This document shows, one piece after another, positions 7,678-17,350 of a DNA stretch of 64,000 bases. A program made the translations under genes and the position numbers. Every line of letters begins with the position of its first letter. Within the stretch, counting starts at the first letter, position 1. The notes under the pieces were generated by a model that was not told the DNA's origin, ran no database searches, and saw only the letters and a program-made list of their open reading frames with translations. Source of the stretch: UBA7446 sp024639165 (lineage in GTDB: Bacteria; Bacteroidota; Bacteroidia; Flavobacteriales; Flavobacteriaceae); assembly GCA_024639165.1 (NCBI GenBank), contig JAHEIX010000011.1, positions 15,451-79,450 on the forward strand. The letters run 5' to 3'.

Positions 7678-9279
7678 TTAATCCCGCGGACGTTTCTTTA
7701 GCTTGCTTTCGCCCAAGTAGGACATCGCACAACGGAAGCCAATATAATCTGCCGCCATAAATTCGGGTAAATAACGTCTTTGTGCAGGATCAAGCCAATA
7801 GGCACGGTCTTTCCAAGAACCTCCTTTGACAACACGTGTCTGGTCGGAAATAAGCGATTTTACTTTTTCTTGGTCTTTAATTTGATCTCCTTTTTCATCT
7901 ACCGCAAATTTGTACATTTCATTGACATCGCCATTGGGGTTTGACTGCTCATCTCCATCAAGGTAGTCTGTATTGTAGGCTTTATTGAAGTTTATTCGTA
8001 ATTGACTATCTTCTTCATCAATTTCAGAAAAAACCACATCACCAGGAAGTGCCCTAACTGCAAGTTTGTTGTTAGGCATCGTATCAATGATTACCTCCTC
8101 GACAATTTTTGTCTTTCCATCATCGTTAATAGCGGGTTTCGTATACAGGTTTCCTCTATAATAATTCATATCGGAAACATCATTATTAAAGATTGGGCGA
8201 TAAACATCTGCAACCCATTCTGCTACATTGCCCCCCATGCCGTACAGACCAAAGCTGTTGGGAGAGAATGATCGAACAGGGGCTGTAATATCAGCATTGT
8301 CAGAAGACCATCCTGCAACACCACTGTAATCTCCTTTACCTTGCTTGAAATTGGCTAGCTGATCTCCTTCATTTTTGCGTTTAGATGATCTGGTCGAAGC
8401 GCCTGACCATGGGTATTTCTTTTTACCACGATAATTATTGTATTCTCTAGCTTCATTTAAACCTAAAGCAGCGTATTCCCATTCAGCCTCGGTCGGTAAA
8501 CGATATTCGGGCAGCAACAATCCTTTTTCACGTTTCACAAAATTTAACTCAGTCGAATCTGCGTCTCTGCTTCGGGGTTGTGCGTTTCTGCCAACTTTAT
8601 CAGCAATATCTCCGCCGTATGATTGCTTTGGAGCATGTAAATATGTTTGGGTATTAAATTCTTTTCCTGGAGAAAGACTGTCGATTTGAAGCGAAACCCC
8701 TTTTTCTATATACCCTTCACGTTCCAATACGCTCTCATTAACCCGCTCGGTACGCCATTTGGCGTAATTTGCGGCTTGTTGCCAAGTAACCCCAACTACG
8801 GGATAATCTTGAAAAGATGGGTGCCTCAGATAATTGTTTACCATATCTTCATTAAAGCCTAACGGACTTCGCCAGACCATGGTATCAGGTAAAGCTGCAG
8901 TGTATACATCAGCATATGGCCCACCTTGATTTTTGTACACGCGCTCGAGCCAATCCAAGTACTCGTTGTACATCAAGTTTGTAACTTCTGTTTCGTCTAA
9001 GTAGAACGACCGTACTTGCACACGGACAGGGGTGTTGTTCCAGTCACGCATGACATCGTCTTGGACTTTTCCTTTCACAAAAGTTCCACCCGGAACAAAA
9101 ACAAGCCCTGGTGCTGTTTCTTGGCCTTTATAGCCAGTTTCGTATTGAAAACCTCCTCTGGGAGAATTAATGGCTAACCCTGTTCCTTGAGAAACATTTG
9201 ACCTGCTTTTGTTAGTGCTACAACTTGAAATAAGTGTAATTATTAAAGCGGAAATGAATAGATTTGTGTACGTTTTCAT
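7678..9279 (-). CDS. gldJ: Gliding motility lipoprotein GldJ
   Basis: From ATG at 9279 the product is about 533 residues. It starts with a lipoprotein signal peptide (MKTYTNLFISALIITLISSC, lipobox ISSC) and then has an FGE-sulfatase/SUMF1-like fold: GLVFVPGGTFVKG near the N-terminus, SFYLDETEVTN, EYRLPTEAEWEYAA, FGLYGMGGNVAEW and RVVKGGSWKD. GldJ is an outer-membrane lipoprotein needed for Flavobacterium gliding, and its loss also affects GldK and T9SS secretion. Divergent porU-porV support the assignment. An in-frame ATG at 9297 would add six residues, but a TAnnTTTG-like box at 9300-9307 favours 9279. GldK is a paralogue, but sequence and context point to GldJ. Confidence 0.92.
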   Translation of the reverse strand: MKTYTNLFISALIITLISSCSTNKSRSNVSQGTGLAINSPRGGFQYETGYKGQETAPGLVFVPGGTFVKGKVQDDVMRDWNNTPVRVQVRSFYLDETEVTNLMYNEYLDWLERVYKNQGGPYADVYTAALPDTMVWRSPLGFNEDMVNNYLRHPSFQDYPVVGVTWQQAANYAKWRTERVNESVLEREGYIEKGVSLQIDSLSPGKEFNTQTYLHAPKQSYGGDIADKVGRNAQPRSRDADSTELNFVKREKGLLLPEYRLPTEAEWEYAALGLNEAREYNNYRGKKKYPWSGASTRSSKRKNEGDQLANFKQGKGDYSGVAGWSSDNADITAPVRSFSPNSFGLYGMGGNVAEWVADVYRPIFNNDVSDMNYYRGNLYTKPAINDDGKTKIVEEVIIDTMPNNKLAVRALPGDVVFSEIDEEDSQLRINFNKAYNTDYLDGDEQSNPNGDVNEMYKFAVDEKGDQIKDQEKVKSLISDQTRVVKGGSWKDRAYWLDPAQRRYLPEFMAADYIGFRCAMSYLGESKLKKRPRD

Positions 9280-9299
9280 TTTTAAATTTCGATTCATAT

Positions 9300-9307
9300 C
9301 AAAGGTG
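9300..9307 (-). promoter_or_regulatory. Candidate -7 box for gldJ-murF
   Basis: On the minus strand this reads CACCTTTG, matching 7 of 8 consensus TAnnTTTG positions. Transcription from it would begin close to 9293, between the two possible gldJ start codons, favouring ATG 9279. No well-spaced -33 TTG. The 119-nt gldJ/porU spacer is divergent and must hold promoters for both; I could not identify one for porU. Confidence 0.35.
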
Positions 9308-9416
9308 CAATATACGAATAAATAGTGCGTTTATGTACTTACTAAACGAAGTCAAGTCCAAATTAGTATACTATTCTCATTATACGATTACGTATCGAGC
9401 ATCGTTATTAACATAT

Positions 9417-12400
9417 ATGCGTAACAATTTTATTGTTCTTATCTTCTTTATTTTTGGGTGGAATTCCATTTCTGCCCAAGGCTTGAGTACGCATCCCTTT
9501 TTAGATCAAACGATGGTTTCCTGGCGTCAATTTAGTGTTGAAGAAACAGGTGTTCAAAAAATATCCAAGGATTTTTTACGTAATCTAGACCTTCCCCTGG
9601 ATGAAATTGACCCTAGAACAATCCGAATTTTTGGGCGCGGTGGTCAAATGCTTCCATTGAAATTAGGGGATGAGATAGAAACGTTGTACGAGAATGCACT
9701 AATCGTTAAAGGAGAAGAAGACGGTAGCTTTGACGATGAAGATTATATACTTTTTATGGGGTATGCTAATGATACTTGGAGTGAAGAAAGTGAAACCTAC
9801 TTAAATCTTTACCACGATACTGCACAATATTATATTACTTACGGCACTTCTTTTGGAAAACGCGCTTTGGTCCTAGAGGGTACAGAAAGTCCTGACACAG
9901 ATGCCGTCTCCAGTGCTGTTTATACTGCCTTTATAGAAGAAGATAACTACAATTTGGGTTCACTTGGAAGGCGTTGGTTTGGTCAGCGTTTTTCTGATGA
10001 GCAAGAAGAAACATTTATACTTGAAACACCCAATGTTGCGATGGGTACTCAAATTGATGTCGCAGCTCGAGTAGCTTCAGACGGGTCAACTACAACCACA
10101 TTTACGCTGACTGTTGGAAGTGATACAGATACAAAATCCATGAGCGGAATCAATAAATCGATAGTTGGGTCGGAGCCTAGTACAAGATTCAGTCAGCTTC
10201 GAGGGATGCTTCACTTGAACCAAAATGCCACTGAAAGTATTACGGCTAAATTATTGTATAGTTCAAATGGAGATTTTGCTGCAAATGGCTATTTAGATTT
10301 TTTAATAGCACAATACCTTAGAGACTTGGATGGCGCAGGGGGAAGCTTTATGTTTTCACTGACATCCAAGGACCCTGCCCAGCAACTGGCGGTCGCTTCA
10401 GCTTCAAACGAAACGTGTATATGGGAAATGAATGGAGATGTAGTTCACATGCCTCCAAATGGCGCAACTTCATTTGGCAGCGATGTTATTGTGGATGAAG
10501 GAAGTAAATTTTACTTATCAACAGCGTATAAAATACCGACTTTTAGCCGCAGTACACGTGTGTTGCGTCCTTCCTCTGCTTTAAAAAATCTACGTGCTTT
10601 ACCCCCCACTACCTACTTGTTAATTACATCCGAAGCTTTTCGAAAGGAAGCAGAATTATTAGTAAACCATCGTAAACATGTTGCGGGATTGACTGCTCAA
10701 GTCGTAACGGTTGAGGAAATTTATCAAGCCTTCTCAACAGGCCAACAAGATATTGCTGCCATCCGAAACTTTGTGCGCTATTTATATTTTTCACAAGACA
10801 AAAAACTCAAATACTTATGCTTGTTTGGGGATACGAGTTATGATTATAAAAAAAGAACTGCTGCTAACGACATGGTGGTCCCTACCTTTCATGCGTTGAA
10901 CAGCTTTTCGCTCACAAATTCATTTATGTCTGATGATTTTTTTGTCATGTTAGATGAAAATGAAGGCATGCTTACTTCACTTGACCTTATGGATATTGCC
11001 GTTGGGCGCATGGTCTTTTCCACTGCTTCCCAAGCACGTGTGTTGGTGAATAAGGTTATGGATTATGAAAATCCCAAAAATAGAGATAGTTGGAATAACA
11101 GTTTTACAATACTTTCTGATGATGCAGACAAATTTCAGAGTAAAGACGATTTTTCACTACAAGTAACCCTTAACGATCTTGGTGATGAAATTGTGCGTCA
11201 GAAACCGATGATGAATATTACTAAGATTCACTCAGATGCCTATAAACAAATTGCATCTGCCGGGGGAGATCGATATCCAGAAGTGGAGACTGCTCTAGCG
11301 AACAGACTGTCTCAAGGTACTTTGGTAGTCAATTATTTTGGACATGGAGGCGAAGATGGCTTGGCCCAAGAATTTATAGTGGATAAAGACATGGCCTCAA
11401 CCTTATTTCACCCAGGGAAATATCCTCTTTTTATCACCGTTACTTGTGAGTTTTCTCGATTTGACAATCATACTAGGCCAACGGCTGGTGAAATGTTATA
11501 CCAAAATCCCACAGGTGGTGCCATTGGAATGATTTCAACTACGCGACAAATTTATATTAATAAGGGAGTCGACTACAATATAATTTTGTCCAAGCACCTG
11601 TTTTCTTATGGCAGTGAGGATTATACCAGTATTGCTGAGGCCTTGCGGCTTGCTAAAAATGAATTTACAGATGCAAGCCAAAAACGTGTACTTTTTTACA
11701 TAGGCGACCCTGCGCTTAAACTTCATATCCCCAAACGAGAAATTGCCATATCTCACTTAAATGGAGTCCCTGTAGCCGATATCCCTGTTGCAGATCGTCA
11801 ATTTAAAGCACTTGATAAGATTACCTTAGATGGCGAAATATTGGGTGCCTCTGGGCAGCTTAAGCAGGATTTTAACGGAACAGTAAGCATCCAAATTTTC
11901 GACAAGGAAGTACAGCGTTCAACACTTGGCAATGACCAAGAAAAAACAATGGACTTTACAATACTTGGTGCGCAGGTTTTTGAGGGACTTGCCACGGTTG
12001 CTAATGGTCGATTTTCATCCACTTTTGTCATTCCTAAGGATATTAATTTAGATGTAGACGCTGCAAGAATCAGCTTTATTGCTTTTAATCAAGATAAGAC
12101 TGAGTCTGTTGGAGGTTTTTCAAATCAGTTTAACATAGGGGGAATAAATACAATTACAGACAGTGACACACAAGGACCTCTAGTCGATGTCTATTTAGAG
12201 AATAGAAGTTTTATCGACGGCGATAAGGTATTTAATAGCCCAATGCTTATCGTCGATTTTGAAGATGAAAATGGCATCAATTCGTCAGGTGGATTGGGGC
12301 ATGATATTATCGCTACGCTAGATGATAATCAAGCGGATCCTTATGTGCTTAATGCTTTTTATTCTACAGCACTTGACGATTTTACCAAAGGAACTCTTGC

Positions 12401-12824
12401 GTATCCGCTAAATAATCTGGGATTGGGGCAACATACGTTGACAGTACGAGCATGGGATACCTACAACAACCCTAGTAGCAAAACCATTAGTTTTACGGTT
12501 ATTGATAGCAGCGAAATTCAAATTGAAAACGTATTTAACTCTCCCAACCCTGTTACAGATCAAACAATATTTTTTATTCAACATAACAAACCAAGGGAGT
12601 TGCTTGACGTGAAAATTTCTATATTTACCGTTGCTGGAAAATGTATTTGGACCAGTAGTCAAGAAGTATTCTCTTCAAGCTACTTGATTGATAGCTTAAT
12701 GTGGGATGCAACAACTTACAGCGGTCAAAAAGTAAATAAAGGAACCTATATATACACGATTGAACTTATTTCTACGTTATCAAATTCTAGTGATTTATAT
12801 TCTGGAAAACTTATTGTAAATTAA
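9417..12824 (+). CDS. porU: Type IX secretion system sortase PorU (C25 family)
   Basis: Starting at ATG 9417 the product is 1135 residues with a clear signal peptide (MRNNFIVLIFFIFGWNSISAQ); earlier in-frame codons precede it without sense. The gingipain-like C25 domain lies in the middle, with catalytic His in NYFGHGGEDGLA (H643) and catalytic Cys in ITVTCEFSRFDN (C677). The C-terminal part ends in a T9SS-like domain (IENVFNSPNPVTDQT ... KGTYIYTIEL). PorU sits on the cell surface, cleaves the C-terminal signal of T9SS cargo and attaches it to lipopolysaccharide. Its partner porV starts 2 nt downstream. Highly confident from family features and from the gldJ-porU-porV context known in Flavobacterium. 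Confidence 0.95.
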   Translation: MRNNFIVLIFFIFGWNSISAQGLSTHPFLDQTMVSWRQFSVEETGVQKISKDFLRNLDLPLDEIDPRTIRIFGRGGQMLPLKLGDEIETLYENALIVKGEEDGSFDDEDYILFMGYANDTWSEESETYLNLYHDTAQYYITYGTSFGKRALVLEGTESPDTDAVSSAVYTAFIEEDNYNLGSLGRRWFGQRFSDEQEETFILETPNVAMGTQIDVAARVASDGSTTTTFTLTVGSDTDTKSMSGINKSIVGSEPSTRFSQLRGMLHLNQNATESITAKLLYSSNGDFAANGYLDFLIAQYLRDLDGAGGSFMFSLTSKDPAQQLAVASASNETCIWEMNGDVVHMPPNGATSFGSDVIVDEGSKFYLSTAYKIPTFSRSTRVLRPSSALKNLRALPPTTYLLITSEAFRKEAELLVNHRKHVAGLTAQVVTVEEIYQAFSTGQQDIAAIRNFVRYLYFSQDKKLKYLCLFGDTSYDYKKRTAANDMVVPTFHALNSFSLTNSFMSDDFFVMLDENEGMLTSLDLMDIAVGRMVFSTASQARVLVNKVMDYENPKNRDSWNNSFTILSDDADKFQSKDDFSLQVTLNDLGDEIVRQKPMMNITKIHSDAYKQIASAGGDRYPEVETALANRLSQGTLVVNYFGHGGEDGLAQEFIVDKDMASTLFHPGKYPLFITVTCEFSRFDNHTRPTAGEMLYQNPTGGAIGMISTTRQIYINKGVDYNIILSKHLFSYGSEDYTSIAEALRLAKNEFTDASQKRVLFYIGDPALKLHIPKREIAISHLNGVPVADIPVADRQFKALDKITLDGEILGASGQLKQDFNGTVSIQIFDKEVQRSTLGNDQEKTMDFTILGAQVFEGLATVANGRFSSTFVIPKDINLDVDAARISFIAFNQDKTESVGGFSNQFNIGGINTITDSDTQGPLVDVYLENRSFIDGDKVFNSPMLIVDFEDENGINSSGGLGHDIIATLDDNQADPYVLNAFYSTALDDFTKGTLAYPLNNLGLGQHTLTVRAWDTYNNPSSKTISFTVIDSSEIQIENVFNSPNPVTDQTIFFIQHNKPRELLDVKISIFTVAGKCIWTSSQEVFSSSYLIDSLMWDATTYSGQKVNKGTYIYTIELISTLSNSSDLYSGKLIVN

Positions 12825-12826
12825 TT

Positions 12827-13975
12827 ATGAAAAAACCAATACATCTTACACTACTTTTATTAGCAACACAATTAACATTTGCACAGCAAGACATTCGCGT
12901 GGTTACTACAGCCGTACCCTTTTTGTCGATTGCGCCTGATGCGCGCGCTGCTGCTTTGGGAGACCAAGGCGTGGCAACTTCTTCAGATGCATTTTCAAAC
13001 CATTGGAATCCAGCAAAATATGCGTTTGTTAAAAATGACACCGGGGCTGCCGTTAGCTACACTCCTTACTTGAGTAAATTAGTTAACGATATTTTTTTAG
13101 CTGATGTAACATATTTCAGGGCTATTGATGAACGTTCTGCTTGGGCCGTTGGCTTGCGCTATTTTAGCCTGGGAGAGATTCAAATTGGGGAAAGGCCTGC
13201 TGACTTTATCAATCCACTTATTGAAAGACCTAATGAATACGTTTTGGATGCATCTTATGCATTAAAGTTAAGCGACAAATTCTCCATGGCCATTCAAGGA
13301 TCGTTTTTGACATCTGATTTAAAGCTTGACTCTGGTAACAATGACAGCACTTCTGCAAGTACGGTTGCGGTTGGTGTTTCTGGTTTTTACAAGTCTTATG
13401 AAGTCCCTTACTCCAACTTTTCTGGAATGTGGCGTGCAGGTTTTAATGTTTCAAACATAGGCCCAAAACTCAAATATGAAGACGAGGGTCAGTCGGACTT
13501 TTTACCCACCAACTTAAAAGTAGGTGGTGGCTTTGATTTTATTTTTGATTCCTATAATAAACTTGCCGTAAGCTTGGAAATCAACAAGCTTTTGGTGCCC
13601 TCACCAAGTGAACCTATTACAGACGGCGATGGAAATATTACTGGATATGCACAACCTAATGACGTTGGCGTTTTGTCGGGTATCTTCAAATCGTTTGGCG
13701 ATGCCCCCGATGGTTTTAGCGAAGAATTAAAAGAATTTACGTGGTCGCTTGGCGCTGAATTTATGTATGACGATTCTTTTGCCTTGCGTGCAGGATACTT
13801 TAATGAGAACGAACTTAAAGGCGCTCGAAAATTCTTTACTCTAGGCGCTGGATTTAAATACAATGTAATTGATGTTGATTTATCCTATCTTATTTCTGCT
13901 GGCAGGGTAATAAACCCACTTGAAAACACCTTGAGGTTCTCGCTGACGTTCAATTTTGGAGCAGAGCGGTACTAA
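12827..13975 (+). CDS. porV: Type IX secretion system outer membrane protein PorV (LptO)
   Basis: The 382-residue protein has a signal peptide (to about residue 19, LTFAQ) and a FadL-like outer-membrane beta-barrel. The opening AVPFLSIAPDARAAALGDQGVATSSDA... with its HWNPAKYAF segment is the conserved PorV N-terminus. PorV shuttles cargo from the SprA translocon to the PorU sortase on the cell surface. The gene starts 2 nt after the porU stop and is surely co-transcribed. The C-terminus ends in an aromatic-rich beta strand (NTLRFSLTFNFG), as expected for a barrel. Confidence 0.94.
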   Translation: MKKPIHLTLLLLATQLTFAQQDIRVVTTAVPFLSIAPDARAAALGDQGVATSSDAFSNHWNPAKYAFVKNDTGAAVSYTPYLSKLVNDIFLADVTYFRAIDERSAWAVGLRYFSLGEIQIGERPADFINPLIERPNEYVLDASYALKLSDKFSMAIQGSFLTSDLKLDSGNNDSTSASTVAVGVSGFYKSYEVPYSNFSGMWRAGFNVSNIGPKLKYEDEGQSDFLPTNLKVGGGFDFIFDSYNKLAVSLEINKLLVPSPSEPITDGDGNITGYAQPNDVGVLSGIFKSFGDAPDGFSEELKEFTWSLGAEFMYDDSFALRAGYFNENELKGARKFFTLGAGFKYNVIDVDLSYLISAGRVINPLENTLRFSLTFNFGAERY

Positions 13976-13992
13976 GCCTTAGTTTTTGTTTT
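13971..13992 (+). terminator. Possible weak terminator after porV
   Basis: ACTAA-GCC-TTAGT forms a short A+T-rich stem that includes the porV stop codon, followed by an interrupted T-tract (TTTTGTTTTTTT). The stem is only 5 bp, so termination is plausible but uncertain. Confidence 0.28.
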
Positions 13993-13993
13993 T

Positions 13994-14020
13994 TTGCCAA
14001 AGTAAGTTGCCTTATCTTTG
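13994..14020 (+). promoter_or_regulatory. Promoter for pdhA-pdhC
   Basis: TTG (13994-13996), a 16-nt spacer and TATCTTTG (14013-14020) fit the Bacteroidota -33/-7 promoter pattern exactly. The predicted transcription start is near 14027, giving a leader of about 18 nt before the pdhA ATG at 14045. Confidence 0.65.
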
Positions 14021-14044
14021 CAATTCGCATAACAAAAGCGCCTT

Positions 14045-15043
14045 ATGAAAGAAGTCACACGTGACACCTATCTCGATTGGTACAAAAACATGATGTTTTG
14101 GCGCAAGTTTGAAGACAAACTTGCCTCGGTATATATCCAACAAAAAGTTCGTGGTTTTTTACATTTATACAATGGACAAGAAGCTATTTTAGCGGGTTCA
14201 CTACACGCTATGGACCTTACCAAAGATCGCATGATTACCGCCTACCGTAATCATGTTCAACCCATTGGCATGGGCGTTGATCCCAAAAGAGTGATGGCCG
14301 AACTTTTCGGTAAGGCTACGGGTACCTCAAACGGATTGGGTGGCTCGATGCACATTTTTTCTAAAGAACACCGTTTCCACGGAGGACACGGAATTGTGGG
14401 GGGACAAATACCTCTTGGTGCAGGAATGGCCTTTGGTGATAAATACCATGGCTCCGATGCCGTTACACTTTGCTTTATGGGTGATGGCGCTGTGCGTCAA
14501 GGCTCCCTTCACGAAACACTTAATCTGGCGATGCTCTGGAAACTTCCCGTAGTTTTTATTGTTGAAAACAACGGATATGCTATGGGTACGTCTGTAGAAC
14601 GTACTGCCAACCATACTGATATTTGGAAACTTGGACTAGGCTATGAAATGCCTTGTGGCCCTATCGACGGGATGAATCCCGTTGCTGTGGCGGAAGGGAT
14701 AGACGAAGCTATTCAACGCGCTCGCCGTGGAGATGGCCCGACTTTCTTAGAAGCCAAGACCTATCGTTACCGTGGTCACTCTATGTCTGATGCACAACAT
14801 TACCGTACTAAAGATGAAGTTGAGGAATATCGTAAGATTGACCCCATCACGCAGGTTAAAGACATTATTCTGGCAGAAAACTACGCTACTGAAGAAGAAT
14901 TGGCCGAAGTACTTGCAGATGTAAAAGCACGCGTAAAAGAGTGTGAAGCATTTGCAGAATCGTCTCCATTCCCTGAGAAAAATGTAATGTACGACGCAGT
15001 CTACGAACAGGAAGATTATCCATTCATCTCTCACAAACTATAA
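14045..15043 (+). CDS. pdhA: Pyruvate dehydrogenase E1 component, alpha subunit
   Basis: This 332-residue protein is a thiamine-diphosphate-dependent E1 alpha. It has the TPP motif GDGAVRQGSLHETLNLA (146-162) ending in ENN (174-176), the substrate-side GGSMHIFSKEHRFHGGHGIVGGQ region (in part) and the YRGHSMSDAQHYR loop. With E1 beta it decarboxylates pyruvate and acylates the lipoyl groups of E2. The E2 gene follows directly after 1 nt. No pdhB (E1 beta) or E3 gene is in the window; in this phylum the beta subunit is commonly encoded elsewhere. A good -33/-7 promoter lies upstream. Confidence 0.95.
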   Translation: MKEVTRDTYLDWYKNMMFWRKFEDKLASVYIQQKVRGFLHLYNGQEAILAGSLHAMDLTKDRMITAYRNHVQPIGMGVDPKRVMAELFGKATGTSNGLGGSMHIFSKEHRFHGGHGIVGGQIPLGAGMAFGDKYHGSDAVTLCFMGDGAVRQGSLHETLNLAMLWKLPVVFIVENNGYAMGTSVERTANHTDIWKLGLGYEMPCGPIDGMNPVAVAEGIDEAIQRARRGDGPTFLEAKTYRYRGHSMSDAQHYRTKDEVEEYRKIDPITQVKDIILAENYATEEELAEVLADVKARVKECEAFAESSPFPEKNVMYDAVYEQEDYPFISHKL

Positions 15044-15044
15044 T

Positions 15045-16661
15045 ATGGCTACAATCATCAATATGCCGCGTTTAAGCGACACCATGGAAGAAGGAACAGT
15101 AGCTTCATGGCTAAAACAAGTGGGCGATAAAATCGAAGAAGGTGATATTCTCGCTGAAATCGAGACCGACAAGGCCACTATGGAATTTGAATCTTTTCAT
15201 GAAGGCACGCTCTTACACATTGGCGTTAAAGCAGGTGAAACTGCTCCCGTAGATGTGTTGTTGGCCATTATTGGTGATGAAGGTGAAGATGTTTCAGCAT
15301 TGCTAAATGCAGATGCACTATCTGAAGAAACAAAGGCGGAGGCAGTTGTAACAGCAACAGCAGCTCCTTCAGAAACTGAAGCTGCAACCATACCCGAAGG
15401 CGTTGAAATCATCAACATGCCACGCCTTAGTGATACTATGGAAGAAGGTACCGTAGCCTCATGGCTCAAACAAGTAGGTGATGCCGTTGAAGAAGGTGAT
15501 ATCCTTGCCGAAATTGAAACTGACAAAGCGACCATGGAATTTGAGTCGTTCTTTTCGGGAACCCTTTTACATATTGGTATTCAAGTAGGTGAAACCGCCG
15601 CCGTAGATACCTTATTGGCTATTATTGGCCCTGAGGGCACTGACGTTGCAGCCATTCTTGCTGCTTCTGCCACTACACCAAAACAAACTGCTTCAGAACC
15701 AACTGCTGTGGCAGCAGCTGTACAAACTGAAATTCCTGTTGAAACGCCTGCAGTTGCTACAGCTGTTGCAACACCCACGCCCGTCACAACAAGTAATGGA
15801 AGAATAATGGCGTCGCCATTAGCCAAAAAAATTGCTAAAGAAAAAGGGATAGACCTTAATCTTGTAACTGGAACAGGAGAATCTGGGAGAATTGTAAAAC
15901 GTGACGTTGAACAATTTTCACCTGCAGCAGCAGTAACAGCTGCACCTGCTCAAGCAGCAGTCTTTGTTCCAGCCGGTCAAGAAAAGCAAGAAGAAATTCC
16001 CAATTCGCAGATGCGTAAAACCATCGCAAAGCGTCTTGGCGCATCCAAATTCAGCGCCCCTCACTACTATCTGTCAGTGGAGTTTGATATGGATGCAGCT
16101 ATTGCCTTTAGAAAACAATACAACTCAATTCCAGATACCAAAATATCATTCAACGATATCGTGGTAAAAGCCGTGGCACTTGCCCTCAAAGCACACCCAC
16201 AGGTAAATTCACAGTGGTTTGATGATAAAATGGTTCTCAATCACCATGTACATGTCGGCGTAGCCGTTGCTGTTGAAGACGGCCTTGTAGTTCCTGTTTT
16301 GAAGTTTGCTAACGAAATGAACCTCCCGCAAATTGGTTCACAAGTGAGAGATTTTGCCGGAAGAGCTAGAAGTAAAAAACTTACCCCTCAAGAAATGGAT
16401 GGCAGTACATTTACCGTATCCAACCTAGGTATGTTTGGTATCGATGAATTTACATCCATTATAAACCAACCAAACTCAGCGATTCTCTCTGTAGGTGCCA
16501 TCGTGCAAAAGCCCGTAGTAAAAGAAGGCGAAATTGTTGTGGGTAACACCATGAAGCTTACGCTTGCTTGTGACCACAGAACAGTGGACGGGGCAACTGG
16601 CGCACAGTTTTTACAAACCCTTAAAGCCTATATCGAAAACCCCATTCGATTAGTCGTTTAG
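15045..16661 (+). CDS. pdhC: Dihydrolipoamide acetyltransferase (PDH E2) with two lipoyl domains
   Basis: The 538-residue protein contains, in order, two nearly identical lipoyl domains (about 2-78 and 122-196) with lipoylated lysines in ETDKATMEF (K43 and K161), Ala/Thr/Pro-rich linkers, a peripheral subunit-binding domain (about 252-290, MASPLAKKIAKEKGIDL), and the catalytic CAT domain ending in DHRTVDGATGAQFL (H511, D515). It transfers acetyl from lipoate to CoA and forms the core of the complex. The two lipoyl domains are so similar at DNA level that they look like a fairly recent or gene-converted duplication. The start codon is 1 nt after pdhA, so the pair is one operon. Confidence 0.95.
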   Translation: MATIINMPRLSDTMEEGTVASWLKQVGDKIEEGDILAEIETDKATMEFESFHEGTLLHIGVKAGETAPVDVLLAIIGDEGEDVSALLNADALSEETKAEAVVTATAAPSETEAATIPEGVEIINMPRLSDTMEEGTVASWLKQVGDAVEEGDILAEIETDKATMEFESFFSGTLLHIGIQVGETAAVDTLLAIIGPEGTDVAAILAASATTPKQTASEPTAVAAAVQTEIPVETPAVATAVATPTPVTTSNGRIMASPLAKKIAKEKGIDLNLVTGTGESGRIVKRDVEQFSPAAAVTAAPAQAAVFVPAGQEKQEEIPNSQMRKTIAKRLGASKFSAPHYYLSVEFDMDAAIAFRKQYNSIPDTKISFNDIVVKAVALALKAHPQVNSQWFDDKMVLNHHVHVGVAVAVEDGLVVPVLKFANEMNLPQIGSQVRDFAGRARSKKLTPQEMDGSTFTVSNLGMFGIDEFTSIINQPNSAILSVGAIVQKPVVKEGEIVVGNTMKLTLACDHRTVDGATGAQFLQTLKAYIENPIRLVV

Positions 16662-16666
16662 TTGTT

Positions 16667-17350
16667 TTGGGCGCTGCGAAAAACATTGTGATAACTGGAG
16701 CTAGCCGTGGTATTGGTCTAGCACTTGTTAAATGGTTTTCAGCAAATCAACATAAGGTGTGGGCACTTTCCCGCAACACGAAGCCAATAACCCAGCTTAA
16801 TTTGCCTAACGTCACAGCCAGTAGTCTTGATTTAACAGATGAAGACCCCGTTGTGGCATGGTCCCAAAACATGGCGCCTGATACGATTGATGCGTTGATA
16901 AATAACGCTGGCAAGCTATTAAACAAGCCCTTTGCCGACACCCAACAGTCCGATTTTGAAGCGGTGTTTAGGGTCAACGTCTTTGGTCTTGCTAACATCA
17001 CACGTGCCTTACTTAAAAAGCTACAACCAGGTGGTCATGTGGTAAACATCAGCAGTATGGGTGGAATTGGCGGCACATCAAAATTCCCAGGTCTGGCTGC
17101 CTACAGCAGCAGCAAAGGAGCTGTTTCCATACTCACCGAGTTATTGGCCGAAGAACTTAAAGAAACGGGCCCAGCCGTAAATGCGCTGGCACTTGGTGCT
17201 GTACAAACAGAAATGCTTTCCGAAGCCTTCCCCGGTCTTGAAGTGCCCATGACCGCAGCTAATATGGCAGAATATATCGCCAAATTTGCACTAGACGGAC
17301 AGCTTTTCTATAATGGAAAGGTGTTGCCTGTATCGAATACAACACCCTAA
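16667..17350 (+). CDS. Short-chain dehydrogenase/reductase (SDR)
   Basis: The 227-residue protein is a classical SDR: the dinucleotide motif TGASRGIG (10-17), NNAG (79-82), the serine in NISSMGG (128-133) and the catalytic YxxxK as Y146 and K150. The substrate cannot be inferred. The start appears to be TTG at 16667, because no ATG lies in frame before the Rossmann motif; a GTG at 16688 is the other option but would clip the first strand. It begins 5 nt after pdhC and overlaps the next gene by one base (TAATG), so it is probably part of the pdh transcript. Confidence 0.85.
   Translation: MGAAKNIVITGASRGIGLALVKWFSANQHKVWALSRNTKPITQLNLPNVTASSLDLTDEDPVVAWSQNMAPDTIDALINNAGKLLNKPFADTQQSDFEAVFRVNVFGLANITRALLKKLQPGGHVVNISSMGGIGGTSKFPGLAAYSSSKGAVSILTELLAEELKETGPAVNALALGAVQTEMLSEAFPGLEVPMTAANMAEYIAKFALDGQLFYNGKVLPVSNTTP

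Noticed and set aside
15048..15632. Direct repeats in pdhC that could look like a mobile or CRISPR-like repeat
   Set aside because: They are the two lipoyl domains of one protein; there are only two copies and they are in frame.
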